Assembly: GCA_007844125.1 (NCBI GenBank)
Contig: CM017564.1
Coordinates: 26,885,158-26,949,157, forward strand
Source: Sinonovacula constricta
Lineage: Eukaryota; Mollusca; Bivalvia; Cardiida; Solecurtidae
Length of the DNA: 64,000 nucleotides
Direction of reading: 5' to 3'
This document shows positions 12,641-24,400 of the stretch, piece after piece (the stretch's first letter is position 1; the number at the start of each line of letters is the position of its first letter). The notes beneath the pieces are model-generated. The model made no database searches. It worked only from the letters and a program-made list of their open reading frames with translations, and was not told where the DNA came from. Position numbers and translations under genes: made by a program.

Positions 12641-14560
12641 CAATGCTACTCATGGTGCTTCCTGCAGCTGCAGACCACTAAATTTTAAAATTATCATAAT
12701 CGTGGCAATATATCTTCCCTTTCCCTTTTTTTGCAACTTGGTACTTAATTCTATAATGCCTGGATTATTGCTAAAATAAATACAGACAAAAAACTTCCAG
12801 AACAAAATTCCTTCTGTTCATTTTAGCAAAGGTAGACCTTTCCATAAATTTTCCAATGTCTATAAATCCCCTCCTGTAAATGTTCCACATTTTGCAATAT
12901 TGTGTATTTGGTTTTCACAGTTAAGTTTCGTAAATAAATTGATAATACTGTTCCATTTTTTGTAATAAAACTCCAAGTTTCAGATATATTTTAATAATTG
13001 ACCAGATTGCTTTTGTCTGCTTTTGTTAAAGTTTAGATTTTGTCCGCTCATGTTAAAATAAATGGAAAGGATTTTGTCATACAAATGCTAACAACTATTG
13101 CCACTGTTTGTGCTTTCATTTTGCTTGGATATAACTTTAAATTGCATTTTTGATCTATTTTATGTCAGAATCAATCTCAAAGCTGTGACCTCAATATATT
13201 TTCGTAATTCACAAAAAATCCTCTTATAATAAAAAAGACCAAGTTCCTGTTTGCATCTTTAAACTATTTTGTCATGAGCTGAAAAACTTTAAGTATTCTG
13301 AATATCTACTGTGTACCTTGATTGGGATGCTAGGCGAGAAACAATCATAACACCTCAGCTTATGCCATCTGCATCACCGCCGAGGAGTGCAGATAAGGCT
13401 CATTGGTGGGGCAGTTGAGAGCAAATGCTATACACATAGGATGTTGTACTCGTGCCAGATGACCTCAGGGGTCTGGCTAGCAGCAGGGGGCCAGAGTGGC
13501 CTTAACTACTACTCGGGTCGCTAAGTATATGTTTGAAGTCTGAAGGGCTGAGGTAGCAGTGATTATCTCTACACACTCTACAACATTTGTGTGATCAGGC
13601 CATTACTCAAGAAATAAAGTTGAGAAAAAAATGTATGTCCAGGTCAACTGGGGGACCAAGGCCCCTTCGAGATACCCCTCGGCCCCCTCAGTAAATCTGG
13701 ACCTGCTGTCCGTTGGATGGCGGCTTAATACAAGTTTGGCTGTAATTTCATTTTACAGTGTGCAAAATGGTAACAGTGACATATATTTTATTTGGTTTCA
13801 AAAGGCTGCTTAATCAGTTTCAAATAAAAAACAAGAAATAGAGATCCTCTAAAGAAACATATATCTCACTTATTATGAAAACAAAAGGTTGCTGCTTCTT
13901 GTTGTTGGTTTTTTATGAAAATTGATAGTTAAAATATATACTGAATAAACTTTAATTTTATTAACTAACAGTAACAAATATTTTATATTTCGTTAATTCT
14001 AATGTATTACTAAGTAAATTTCTTTTAAAAATGTGTCAATAAAAATGTGTGCACTAAATGGGAAAGAGTCCAGAGAAGTAAATGGTAAAAAGAAGATAAC
14101 ATCTTTACCTTTCAGTTGTAAAAGTTATAGAAAGTAATCTCTATATTTAATAAATAAATAAATTACTTAACTTTCTAACACTACAAATTACCTACAAATT
14201 CTTACCTTGCCTGCTTGTGATTACTGGAGTACAGTGTTCCAATTATTAAACTCTTGCTTCAAATTAGTACAAAGTTCTTGAACCAGTTGTTCATACAAAA
14301 CTATTACAACCCGTCACTGTCAAATAACATACTCCAACATAATAAAACTCCACATAGAGAGTCTACATCAGAGGGAAAATAACCGCTTGAGTTCCCAAGC
14401 ACGTGACCGCCTTTGTAAATAAGCTTGGTACCCGGCATGTGACATAAGTAATAGCCGGACCAACGAAAGTTTAATATAGTATCGGGGAATTTTCTACTTT
14501 CGTTTTAGCACAGTTCATAATTAGCAATAATTCATAAGGTGGATAAAAACAAAGGAACTG
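12641..14560. other. intergenic stretch, no gene seen
   Basis: AT-rich, without a recognisable gene. A GC-richer patch at about 13310-13720 resembles a decayed retroelement 3' region, but no conserved protein block could be read from it. Confidence 0.4.
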
Positions 14561-14567
14561 TTGTTTG

Positions 14568-14622
14568 CCGATGATAATGATGATGGTGATGATGATGATA
14601 ATAATAATAATAATGATAATTT
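14568..14622. repeat. GAT/AAT trinucleotide microsatellite
   Basis: A run of GATGATGATGATGATAATAATAATAATAAT-type triplets. It explains the polyisoleucine and polyaspartate frames here. Confidence 0.9.
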
Positions 14623-14901
14623 TTATACATTTTTTGTTTGGAAGATCATTTATTTTAAGACCTATCCAGTGTTGTTGTTTAACATACAATTCAGTGAAGC
14701 ATTTACTGGCGCCCAAAGAAAGATGTTATATTTTTTCTGTTTATATGAAGCAATAAATTACTTTCACAAAAAATCGTTCACAATATTCAATGACTATTTA
14801 TGGTTTATCACCAAACATTTGAAAGTCGGTATATTGAACAATCTGATGGAATGTAAGTACAGTAATTAAGGCCCATATTCACCAATTATTCTTAAGCCCA
14901 T

Positions 14902-15139
14902 GGCCCGTATACACCAACCATTCTTAAGCCTAAAGTCATGACTAAGGCCAAGTCACATTTTTCATACAAACAAAAAATAAGCTTATTTATCATGTGTTAA
15001 TGTGATTTAAAGCTGAAAGTAGCAAAGTTAAAGTGTCATGCAAAGATACAGACCTGTAACTAAATACATAATAAAGATACTGTGGAATGAAATCCATGAC
15101 TTGGGCAATTCTTACTTATGAGTGGTTGGTGAATATGCG
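14902..15139. mobile_element. probable MITE with imperfect terminal inverted repeats
   Basis: The left end GGCCCGTATACACCAACCAT and the right end, read on the other strand (CGCATATTCACCAACCACTC), are similar over about 20 bp. Both are followed by an inner AAGTCATG block. A short duplicate of the left end lies just before it (14871-14890). No coding potential; target duplication not clear. Confidence 0.45.
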
Positions 15140-15727
15140 TGTTAATCTATTAATACTTGAGGAATTGAACATATCGCTACATACTGTGCAATGCATCCAT
15201 GTATTGATTCTAATAACCAAACTAAACATGTTTACGCATTTTTAAACTTCTGTTTTTGTGTTTATATTTAAACAGTACACAGTAATTAGTGAAGCCTTAA
15301 ACAAAATCAACCCCAATAATTGTTATCATGAAGGGCATAACAAGTAAAAGGAATGTGCCATAGGGAGAAGCAATTTTGAAAATGTTGTTCTCCTTTTCAT
15401 TGGGCTAAAAAGTCAACCATTATTACTACAGTATATATCAAACTAGAAGTGTGTATAAGAATCCTATTACCTTATTTGGGGAATGTACTTATTATGCTTG
15501 TTGTGTTAAGTATCTTCAAACAGTGCATCACTATTAACTTTTTATTTATACATTTGGAACACAATTATTGTTGTGTTTTTTTTACAGAAAATAAGATGGA
15601 AGTTTTTTGTTGTTGTTTTTTTCTAAATAGGTCATGAGGGACACAATCTTTTTTTACTTATTTTCAAGTCAATTATTTCCAAAATGAATGAAGTTACTGC
15701 TATAGTTTATGTTTGTTGCCTTTTTTT

Positions 15728-15920
15728 TTCTCGTTACATCGTACAACACAATCATTGTCATATTTGCGATAACCAGCTTATTATTGGTGGAGGAAGACCC
15801 CAGACTTATGTCTGGGTAGATCCACCGGCACGCCACAGGTTACCTGGAAACTCGAATCCGGGGCTGATTATTTACAAGCTGGCAACTCCAACCACTCATT
15901 CAAAGACGCCCCCAACTTTT
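15728..15920 (-). mobile_element. SINE family C copy
   Basis: Family C tail in reverse: CACAATCATTGTCATATTTG, GGTGGAGGAAGACCCCAGAC, GTCTGGGTAGATCCACCGGC, and head remnant ACAAGCTGGCAACTCC. Intergenic. Confidence 0.7.
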
Positions 15921-16270
15921 GTTGAAATTTATACAAACTAATTACCTTAAGTTAATACACCAAATAATATATCATTTGGAGTTAGAAGAAATACGAACAC
16001 ATCATTTCATTCACATATATATATTTCACCATTTATCGATCACCAACAACAATATCAATAAAAACCTCCATCAAATGACAATGAATATAAAAATCTTTTA
16101 TTATCACAGACAATACTGCACCAAGCAACAAAAAAATAATGACATGGATACCAGTCAGTATCAACACACAACATACAACTATAACAAAGACAAATGTAAG
16201 ACATCTTCAGTCTAGTTACTGTCCAGAAAAGTCATTAATGTTATTATAAATATTCAATTTACAACTACAG

Positions 16271-16556
16271 GTGGGATGGGATGGGATTAGCCGGCATTTT
16301 TGCCGATACTGCGCAGCGACATTTCTACCATTATAGCACAGGGGCACTTATGAGGTGCCCAGGGACTGAACCCGGCTGGTCCATTGTACTGACACCAACG
16401 AGTCAGGCGTAATGCTGTCCCCTTAGCCCCTAGCGTTAGGAGGGAAGCCACTACTACCAACTTTAAAGTCTTTGGTTTGACCCGGCCAGGGTTCGAACCC
16501 ACGACCTCCGGTCCGCAAGCCGACACTCTAACACCTGAGCTATTGCTACCGGTGTA
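16271..16556 (-). mobile_element. tRNA-derived SINE, family A, near full length
   Basis: The minus-strand head is GGTAGCAATAGCTCAGGTGT, with B box GGGTTCGAACCC. The tail has TGCGCAGTATCGGCAAAAAT and ends GCCGGCTAATCCCATCCCAT. Intergenic. Confidence 0.88.
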
Positions 16557-16743
16557 CAACTACAGGTAAGAATTTGAAGCATTTTGATTGGTCGAGCGCT
16601 TCGCACACGCAAGTCTGAAAAACAGTGATAACTACTCCGGGAATTAACAATGACCTTTGCTCTTCTCACGACGTGTTAATTTTTCATGCGCATTGTAAAC
16701 ATACATGGCGTCACGTAGCAAGCAGACGAGAATATTTTAAACC

Positions 16744-16980
16744 ATGTCTTCGGACGATTTGGAAGCCTTGAAGGAAAATATTGAATCAAAACAGACCAAA
16801 AAAGTGACATTAGTTTCCTTGAGTGCATTTAGAGAGTATCTTTTGCATTAGCAAGTCACTGCAGTTTTCGAAAACACAATTACTGCTGAGCTTGACAATC
16901 ACCTGGGATGCTTTTTTCAAACCATCAGAATGCTTCAAATTCAAAGGGTATATAATATAACAAGTAAATACTTATGTTGA
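16744..16980 (+). pseudogene. fragment of a Crypton-type (QRICH1/ZMYM-like) protein, with a stop
   Basis: The frame starts MSSDDLEALKENIESKQTKK and continues VSLSAFREYL. A TAG stop follows at 16849-16851, then the same frame gives FENTITAELDNHLGCFF. The pattern (SKxTKKxxxxxLxxFREYL then FENxxxxELDxxLxxFF) is that of the N-terminal part of Crypton tyrosine-recombinase-derived proteins (ZMYM2/QRICH1/KCTD1-like). The conserved continuation is replaced by an inverted repeat. This is from memory of the family consensus; moderate confidence. Confidence 0.5.
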
Positions 16981-17082
16981 GGTCGATTATAGTTTTGCGG
17001 ACCTGGGTAGTTCAGCCTCGGTCGATATCACACTCCACGGGTCCACAAAACTATCGACTTCGACATTAGTATTTATTTGTAT
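16962..17082. repeat. long hairpin (inverted repeat, about 42-bp arms)
   Basis: The left arm 16962-17003 ends TAGTTTTGCGGACC. The right arm 17040-17082 starts GGTCCACAAAACTA. Complementarity extends outward through TCGA and AATACTTATGTTGAGG, with few mismatches and a 3-base bulge. The loop is about 36 bp. It directly follows the Crypton-like fragment and may be a terminus of the same element. Confidence 0.8.
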
Positions 17083-17364
17083 AATATTCTTTGACAATTT
17101 ATACCTAATTACAAATTTTATATTTAACAATATTGACCAAATTAGAGAATTTATCATGAACACTATAACAAGGTACAGACATCATCTTCACAATATAACC
17201 CACAAATTTCAGCTGTAACATACATAAACCCAGTTACAGATATCATTATTTACTATAAACACTCTATTTCATGTATGTAAGTCTGGTTGATATGATGTTA
17301 ATTTTAGATTGTCTACAAAATTGCCCATCCTGCAGAAAGATTCGACGCCGAGTTTAAAGTTGTT

Positions 17365-17450
17365 TGTTTTTTATTACATCGCACCAACACAATTATGGAC
17401 ATAATGGCGACGTCCAGATAATTATTGGAGGAGGAAGACCCCAGATGAAG
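17365..17450 (-). mobile_element. SINE family C, tail fragment
   Basis: Contains ATTATGGACATAATGGCGAC and GGAGGAGGAAGACCCCAGAT in reverse orientation; truncated. Confidence 0.6.
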
Positions 17451-18837
17451 AGAAACAGTTGCAGCTTCAAGCGCATCATTGACTCACAGACAAATACTAT
17501 GATTGTTGTTTGATGTATGGCCTTGATTAGTGATGTCAAAGGTGTAGCAGCTTTACATGCTGTATATCATAACTCAGTTGACAAGTAACTACTTAGATAT
17601 TACTATACATCTTGTCAATCATTGCTGTAATTTTACATAAAAGTCTTCAGATAAGCCAATGTGGAGAAGTATATAGGTTGTCTAATTTTAATTTGCATTT
17701 AAAAAGTGCTAATGTCAAATTATATAAACAAAGTTTTACTTCCAGTAATCAAAGTATTCTTGCAGTAATTAAATAATTTAAATAGTCCATGATCATTTTA
17801 GCTACCTATCAAAATTTGTATGGATTGTTTTAAATAATACATATACAATAGACAGTTTCAACAAATTTTCAACACATTATATTATATAACATTTAAAAAG
17901 CTTCAGGCAATCAGCTTAATAAATGCTCTAAACACTCGCTTAAAATGGCATAAACATAGCTTTATCTTAGTTAAATATACAAGGGTTATAAATGTAGCAC
18001 CCAACATGGATATGCATGTACAGAACATTGATTTGTCATGGCTAAGTTACAGGACAGGGTCCAAACCATCAATATTTTTTAATTCTCAGCCCCTTAAGTA
18101 TGAGTTTTATATCCAATTTGGAAAAAAATGTAATGCAGACAAAAATGTAATGCAGACAACAATATTTTGCACCGGAGGTTCTACCAACACATTTCTCATG
18201 CATCATTTTCTGCCAATAATAGCCAAAACACCATAATAATAATTAGGATCTATTTGAAAAAATTACTGTATACCAGCTTGTCAACAATGCCGGAAAATTT
18301 GAAATGCACACCATTGTTTCTGCTTCGTTTTGTACTAATGACTTTAACTTAAATCTGACAGAAATGTTATATTCACAAGCCATGCTTTAAGTTATAACAA
18401 AGCACAATGTCAAACAATTATTGCTTGTCTTTTTTGTGCAGAACATGTATGATAGCATTCTTAATGGTTACTTAAAGACAAATGAAACAAGAAATTTGGC
18501 CATGCCACAAAGCCAGGTTTTCAACAATTTAACAAATCCAATCATTAGCTAGGTCTTTATGTAAATTTGCTATATTCAAAGTTTCAGCAAGATTGGTTTA
18601 TTCGAACTGAAGTTATTGATCGTAAACTATTTTTCTATTTTTTGTAACAGTGACCTTGACATTGATATAACTGGCCCCAAAACCTGGTTAATTAAATGAC
18701 GGTAAAAACACATGGAAGGACCAGCTAGCTGTAAGAAGTCTTTAAAAAAAATATAAAAAAAATAAACAAAACACACAATTACTTACGTAATCAAATAAAA
18801 CAAGACAGCAATATAAATGGGCAAGATATACCCCATA
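17451..18837. other. intergenic stretch, no gene seen
   Basis: AT-rich sequence with only short, unremarkable frames. No repeats or splice-compatible homology recognised. Confidence 0.4.
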
Positions 18838-19450
18838 AAAAATACTGATGATATTGATACTGATGATATTGATACTGATGATATTGATGATTGATAATTT
18901 ATATTAATGATGTTGAAACTAATTAAATCAAAACTGATTATGTTCACAAGGATTGAATTAATTGTTGATACAGACATTACTGATGTGACAATGTTAGTGC
19001 GGATGATACGAATAGTAATGATATTTGTACTGATGATGTTGATACTGACAAGGTTAAAACTGAAGACGATGTCACCAATTATATTGATGTCTGTGAATAT
19101 TATATCAATGATGTTAATACCAACAAGATTAAAACTGAAGATAATGACCCCGATTATAGTCATATCTATGAAAATGATATAATGTTAATACCAACACGGT
19201 TATAACTGAAAATAATGGCATTGATTATATTGATATCTACCAAAATGTTATCAATGATGTTGATACCAACAAGGTAAAAACTGAAGACAAAGACACCAAT
19301 TATATTGATATCTATAAAAATGATATCAATGATGTTAATACCAACAAGACTAAAACTGAAGATAATGACATTGATTATATTGATATCTATGAAATTGATA
19401 TCAATGATGTTGATACTCATGATAATAATATGGTTGATGTTGAAACGGTT
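18838..19450. repeat. 75-bp degenerate tandem repeat (5 clear units at 19035-19405) with flanking 15-bp repeats
   Basis: Units start at 19035, 19110, about 19181, 19256 and 19331, with the next boundary at 19406, spaced 75 bp except for one 4-bp deletion. The block is GATGTTGATACCAACAAGGT followed by AAAACTGAAGA and ATTATATTGATATCTAT. At 18844-18895 a 15-bp GATGATATTGATACT motif repeats three times. The period is 25 codons and the plus frame spells DVDTNKVKTEDKDTNYIDIY, broken by the deletion. A decayed coding repeat is possible, but a satellite is more likely. Confidence 0.8.
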
Positions 19451-19660
19451 GATATCGATACCATGATACTGATGCCAAAGATATTGATATACATGCAGTT
19501 AAAATTGACACTAAAAATATTTATACTGATGATGTTTCAAAGGAAGATTATAACAAAGAAAGTGACAATGGTGGAAAATATAGTGACAGTAACAACAAAA
19601 ATATCAATACCAGCCTGTTTACATGTATTCACTTATTTCAACAATATCAAAAGAAAGTGA

Positions 19661-20084
19661 AAATCATACAGGAACAATGCAACACATAATGAACACAAAT
19701 CAAATGCACCGTCTATAGCTTTTATGACTAAAATAAAATTACCCCATAATTATTTTACGGCTACATAGAAAAACAAACAAAACAATTAAACATGTGACAA
19801 AAAGTTTCTTTAAACTTGTTTGAAGATTGGCAAGATCAGGTTAGCAAGCAATTAAGTTTACCATACTTTCTACAAGTATGTGTACATTCTGTTACATGTT
19901 CTGTTTATTCCCATAGTGCTTACTATTAAAGAAGAGCTGTCTGTATATAGCACGGTTCACTTTTCTTAGTTAAGGATAGTGTAACAAAAAACAAAAAAAA
20001 AACAAGATGAAAGGGGGCTTAACTCTGCTAAACCTAATTTGAGGGTTAACTGTCCTTTTAGCATAGATTCAGCTATTAGCAGTG
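19661..20084. other. intergenic stretch, nothing recognised
   Basis: AT-rich with short A runs. No homology or repeat structure seen. Confidence 0.4.
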
Positions 20085-20310
20085 TAATTTGTTTATTGGG
20101 TTTATCGTGCCACCAAAAGTAATTAAGTTATCTGGAGACAGTGTCCACTTGAAGCAAATATAGTGCTGCCTTCACTGTGTATGGCAAGCCATGAACACCT
20201 GGTATGATACCACACCGAGTCGCATTACCCTGACACTGGGCCAACCTGTCGTGGAACTACCCTTATATTTGCTTAAGTGTTAGCTAGGGAGCTATACCAC
20301 TATCATTTTT
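20085..20310 (-). mobile_element. SINE family B, head-truncated copy
   Basis: Begins TTGTTTATTGGGTTTATCGT and ends at GAGCTATACCACTATCATTT. The body is shared with the other family B copies; the tRNA-like head is missing. Confidence 0.75.
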
Positions 20311-20469
20311 CCATTCTTTTGACAATGAACAAGTATCATAAAACATATATAAATATATTTCATGGCTTTCAAGAAATGGACCATAAAAAAAAAACAATGT
20401 TTACCACAAATTAGAATGACAAGTGATCCATTTTTTTCTTCAATAACGGCGCTAAACAGGTTTGTTTGG

Positions 20470-20695
20470 TTTGGCTTTTGTTTCATTGCAATGACAGAAT
20501 TATGGTCATATTGGCAATGCCCAGGTAGCTAATTGTGGTGACTTTGTCTGGGGAGAACCACAGGTGATTCACAGGTAAGCTGGTAAAACTCTCCACATGA
20601 AAGTTCTTGCCCTGACAAGGACTCAAACCAACGCTGTGAGAGGCTGCGGAGTTACAAGTTGGCAACTCTAACCAGTTGGACACAGGCGCACCCAG
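20470..20695 (-). mobile_element. SINE family C copy
   Basis: Contains ATTATGGTCATATTGGCAAT, GAACCACAGGTGATTCACAG, GTTACAAGTTGGCAACTC and a reversed head GGACACAGGCGCACCC. It lies about 0.7 kb beyond the EEF2KMT stop. Confidence 0.7.
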
Positions 20696-21111
20696 ACCCC
20701 CACCAACCCATCCAAACAAAAAATAGTAAAATGAATACTGAAGATGGAATAAAATAATTGCATCTTCCCATAAAAAGGAACAACCTTGATTTTTTTTTAA
20801 TTTTAAGTAATTCTTGTTAAGTTACAAGATAGGGTGATTTGAAACTAAGAACAAAGAAAATGAAAAAAAAAAAAGATTTTAATATTATAAAGAATGAAGA
20901 TCAATTAACTGTTAACTCGCACAGATAACACAGATAAAAATATTTGTTTGACTGTAAAACATATAATACTGATAAATGATATTACCCAAACACAAAAAGT
21001 GAAAATATATTGTTAATTTTAATTAACCTCAAATTAGAAGAACTCTGTTTTATGGTACATACACAAACTACAACATTCAAGAAACAAAGGAACATATAAA
21101 CTATATTCTCT

Positions 21112-21117
21112 TTTATT
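21112..21117 (-). terminator. candidate polyadenylation signal of EEF2KMT
   Basis: AATAAA on the minus strand, about 300 bp past the stop codon at 21419-21421. Positional inference only. Confidence 0.4.
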
Positions 21118-21418
21118 TACAAAATATTGTAACTATCTAACTGTAAAATGTTCTAATTAGCGATTTAAGAATAAATATATCTTGACAATTATAACTGTAA
21201 GCTGCCAAATTCATTTTTTTAGGTAAGAATACATCAATTGAATGGCTATTACAGTCAAATTCAATTAAAATATAGAAATGTCACTATTTACTCATTTTGG
21301 GTTTGAGAATAAAGCAGTAACCAGCATGGCCTTTTTTTCCTGCAGCAAAATGACTAGAGTGAAAAATACAAGCAAGAGAACAAATTCGCTGGCTGATACT
21401 GAAAGAAAAGGCTGCTTG

Positions 21419-24400
21419 CTAGGATGCAGTTGCCACGGTTATTTTGAGGATTTCTATAGGAATGGTGTTGTCATAGTGGAAGAGGTGCAAGGATGGCCCT
21501 TCTTCTTGTTGGTACTGCAAACCTTCAGCACCTGTAATCATGTTATAGAACCTTCAATTTTGAATATTTCTAGAAATAGATCAAAGCTTATCAGGAATAT
21601 ATAAGTGCATGTAAAAAATTATTAAGTTAAATGTAAAAATATTGTAACTCAAACTGGACAGGTATCAAATTGAAGTGCACCTAAATCAGGTGTCAAATTG
21701 CATTGCATAGAAATCAGGTGTTAAATTACATTGCATAGAAATCAGGTGTTGAATTGAATTGCATATAAATCTGGTGTCAAATTGAATTGCATATGAATTA
21801 GGTGTCTGCTTATAAATCAGGTGTCAAATTGAACTGCATATAAATCAGGTGTCAAATTGAATTGCATATAAATCAGGTGTCAAATTGAATTGCATATAAA
21901 TCAGGTGTTAAATTGAATTGCATATTAACCAGGTGTCAAATTGAATTGCATATAAATCAGGTGTCAAATTTAACTGCTTATAAATCAGGTGTCAAATTGA
22001 ATTGCATATAAATCAGGTGTCAAATTGAATTGCATATAAATCAGGTGTCAAATTGAATTGCATATAAATCAGGTGTCAAATTGAATTGCATATAAATCAG
22101 GTGTCAAATTGAACTGCTTATAAATCAGGTGTCAAATTGAATAGCATATTAACCAGGTGTCAAACTGAATTGCACATAAATCGTATGTCCAATTAAAGTG
22201 CACTTTAATCTGCCATAACCCTTACATCATGACATAAACATAACTAGTGATTTTATCCCGATTCATGACCAACTGAGTTTTGAACAACACAAAATGAAAA
22301 ACAATAAAATAAAGGAAATAATCCCAGAACTCTCAAGCACAAACCATCAACTTGACAAAACAATAAAAACACAAGATTTTCTAACAGTTTATAGATTAAC
22401 AAAATGTCATAATTAAAAATCATAATATTAGTCTTCAATTTAAAAGAACACACTCAAAATTGCAAAAATAATGAAATTCAAAAAATGTAGGAATAAAATT
22501 ATAAATTCCAAATGGAGCTCTCCAAAAAAGAATATTACTGAATTGCCTTACTAAGTGCTATGAGGAATTCATCTCGTGTATCCTCATTCCTGATGGTGGA
22601 GGCAAGATAGGCACAGGAAGACTCTCCCGGCTGGAGGGTGAGCAGCCGCTTCAGTACTGACACCAGAGCTGGTATAACACGCTTGTCAAACACAACATCT
22701 GCAATACAAAAGTACTTAATTAAAACACAAAATGACAACATCTGAAATACAACATCAGAAAAACAAACATCACATCTGAAAAAATCTGGAAAAGATACTA
22801 ACAGAAATACGGTACAAACTGAAGCACAAGATCTTGTTAAGCACAATGGAATGACGAGCCATCTTGAAAACATAACCTTTCAAATACAACTAAAAAATTC
22901 TTTGACAAAGTCTGCTAGTTTATCTTCAAAGAAAAGCTTCAAAGTTTAAGGAATAATATATGTTTTATTAATTATTTATATCAAAAGCAAACAAATATGA
23001 ACAGTTGTGAATAACAACCTAGCAAGAATTAAGTAAACTACAGCTGTGTCCAGGGACTAAAGACACCTACACAAAATAAAACTACTATTTCAGGTAGCCC
23101 AATATCTCACTCATTCACTAATGCCAAAACTACCAATTTAAGTGAACAATGGATACAGTGCTTCCTTAACCAATATCAGGAAGTTTTCCACATTGGTTGC
23201 ATTAAACACTTCTTCAACAGATTCAAGACACAGGGTTGTCACTACAAATATTTTGAGCAGGCTCAATTAACTTTTGAGGAGGCTAGGCTATGTGAGCGCC
23301 AAAGACACGAAGCGCTGCTAGGGGGCTCCGGGGGCATGCTCTTGACTCATTTTCTTTTTTTCCCTTCAAATTTGAGGCGGCCCGATTTTCATTTGAGGCG
23401 GTCAAATTGGCAGCCAGCCGCCTCCTAATGACAACCCTGAAGACGGCTAGTGTCATATTATAAGGTATGTTCTGAAAACATCTGTTTACACCAGGTACCT
23501 TTCCTGAATGTCTCTAACCTGTTTGGTTATCTTTACTAAATGTCTGTGCAGTTGCATAAATTTCAGTCACGGAAGTGAAATTTAAAGGCAAAGAAATAAT
23601 GTCTTTAGCCAATGAGGAAAGTAAAGATTTATTCATCTTAGAAAGCTGACTTTTTTCAAGAAAAAGCACTGTACATGCTTTGTTTATAAAATATCAGCAA
23701 TGAAAGAAATGGTATAAAAAATTATGTAACATGCAGCAGATACACAAACATTGTATGTACAACACTTTACCTGCTGCAAGGACTATATCTACAGACGGTA
23801 ACTGGTCCAGCAGTGTTGAATCCACATTCTCCCAGTCCAGTCGCGCAACATTGATACCTTCCCTCCCTCGAAACCCTCGCATGTCACAACCTTCCACATT
23901 CATCCAAAACCTGGACGACAATCTCATCTCTGAGTCATAGTTCAATTCACTTGACTCATTGACACTATCCGGCGACTCATCCAGTAAACTCTCAGAATCC
24001 AGTAACTGAAGGGATTCACTGAGTTCTGAATCCTCAGCACCAGTTCCTTCACTTACATCGACTACTGAGGCACTTGTGTTATCCGCATGTCCACTAGACT
24101 GCCTGTTACACAGTCGATTGTTCCCACTGCCACAGAGTCCTGGCACAAACTGGCAGCTCTCACTACAGCTGTCTGTCAACTCCACAGGAGACAGCACAGG
24201 GCAGAAGTTGATCTGAATGTTACTGGCCAGAAGGTTAAGCACCTGGGAATGACAGTCTGTGAATGTGTAGGATCCAACACGACACGCCTGACATACTGCG
24301 ATACCTGTCAGACCGAGGCCACTTCCCAGCTCAACAATGTTGCTGATGGAAAAAGGAAGATCAGTTACCTGTCTATATCAGGACTAAATAACCTGTAGCA

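Noticed and set aside
13310..13720. GC-richer patch thought to be a retroelement 3' end
   Set aside because: No conserved protein block could be read in any frame; resemblance was only in composition.
14471..14869. Polyisoleucine and polyaspartate frames
   Set aside because: Produced by the GAT/AAT microsatellite.
18783..19420. Long Ile/Asn-rich frames on the minus strand and Met/Leu-rich frames on the plus strand
   Set aside because: They are low-complexity readings of the 75-bp repeat; the frame is disrupted by a 4-bp deletion.
22535..22551. Stop codon shortly after EEF2KMT exon 7 (reading SKAIQ) taken as the gene end
   Set aside because: The sequence is a strong donor A|GTAAGG, and the segment at 21419-21531 supplies the conserved family C-terminus in the right phase.
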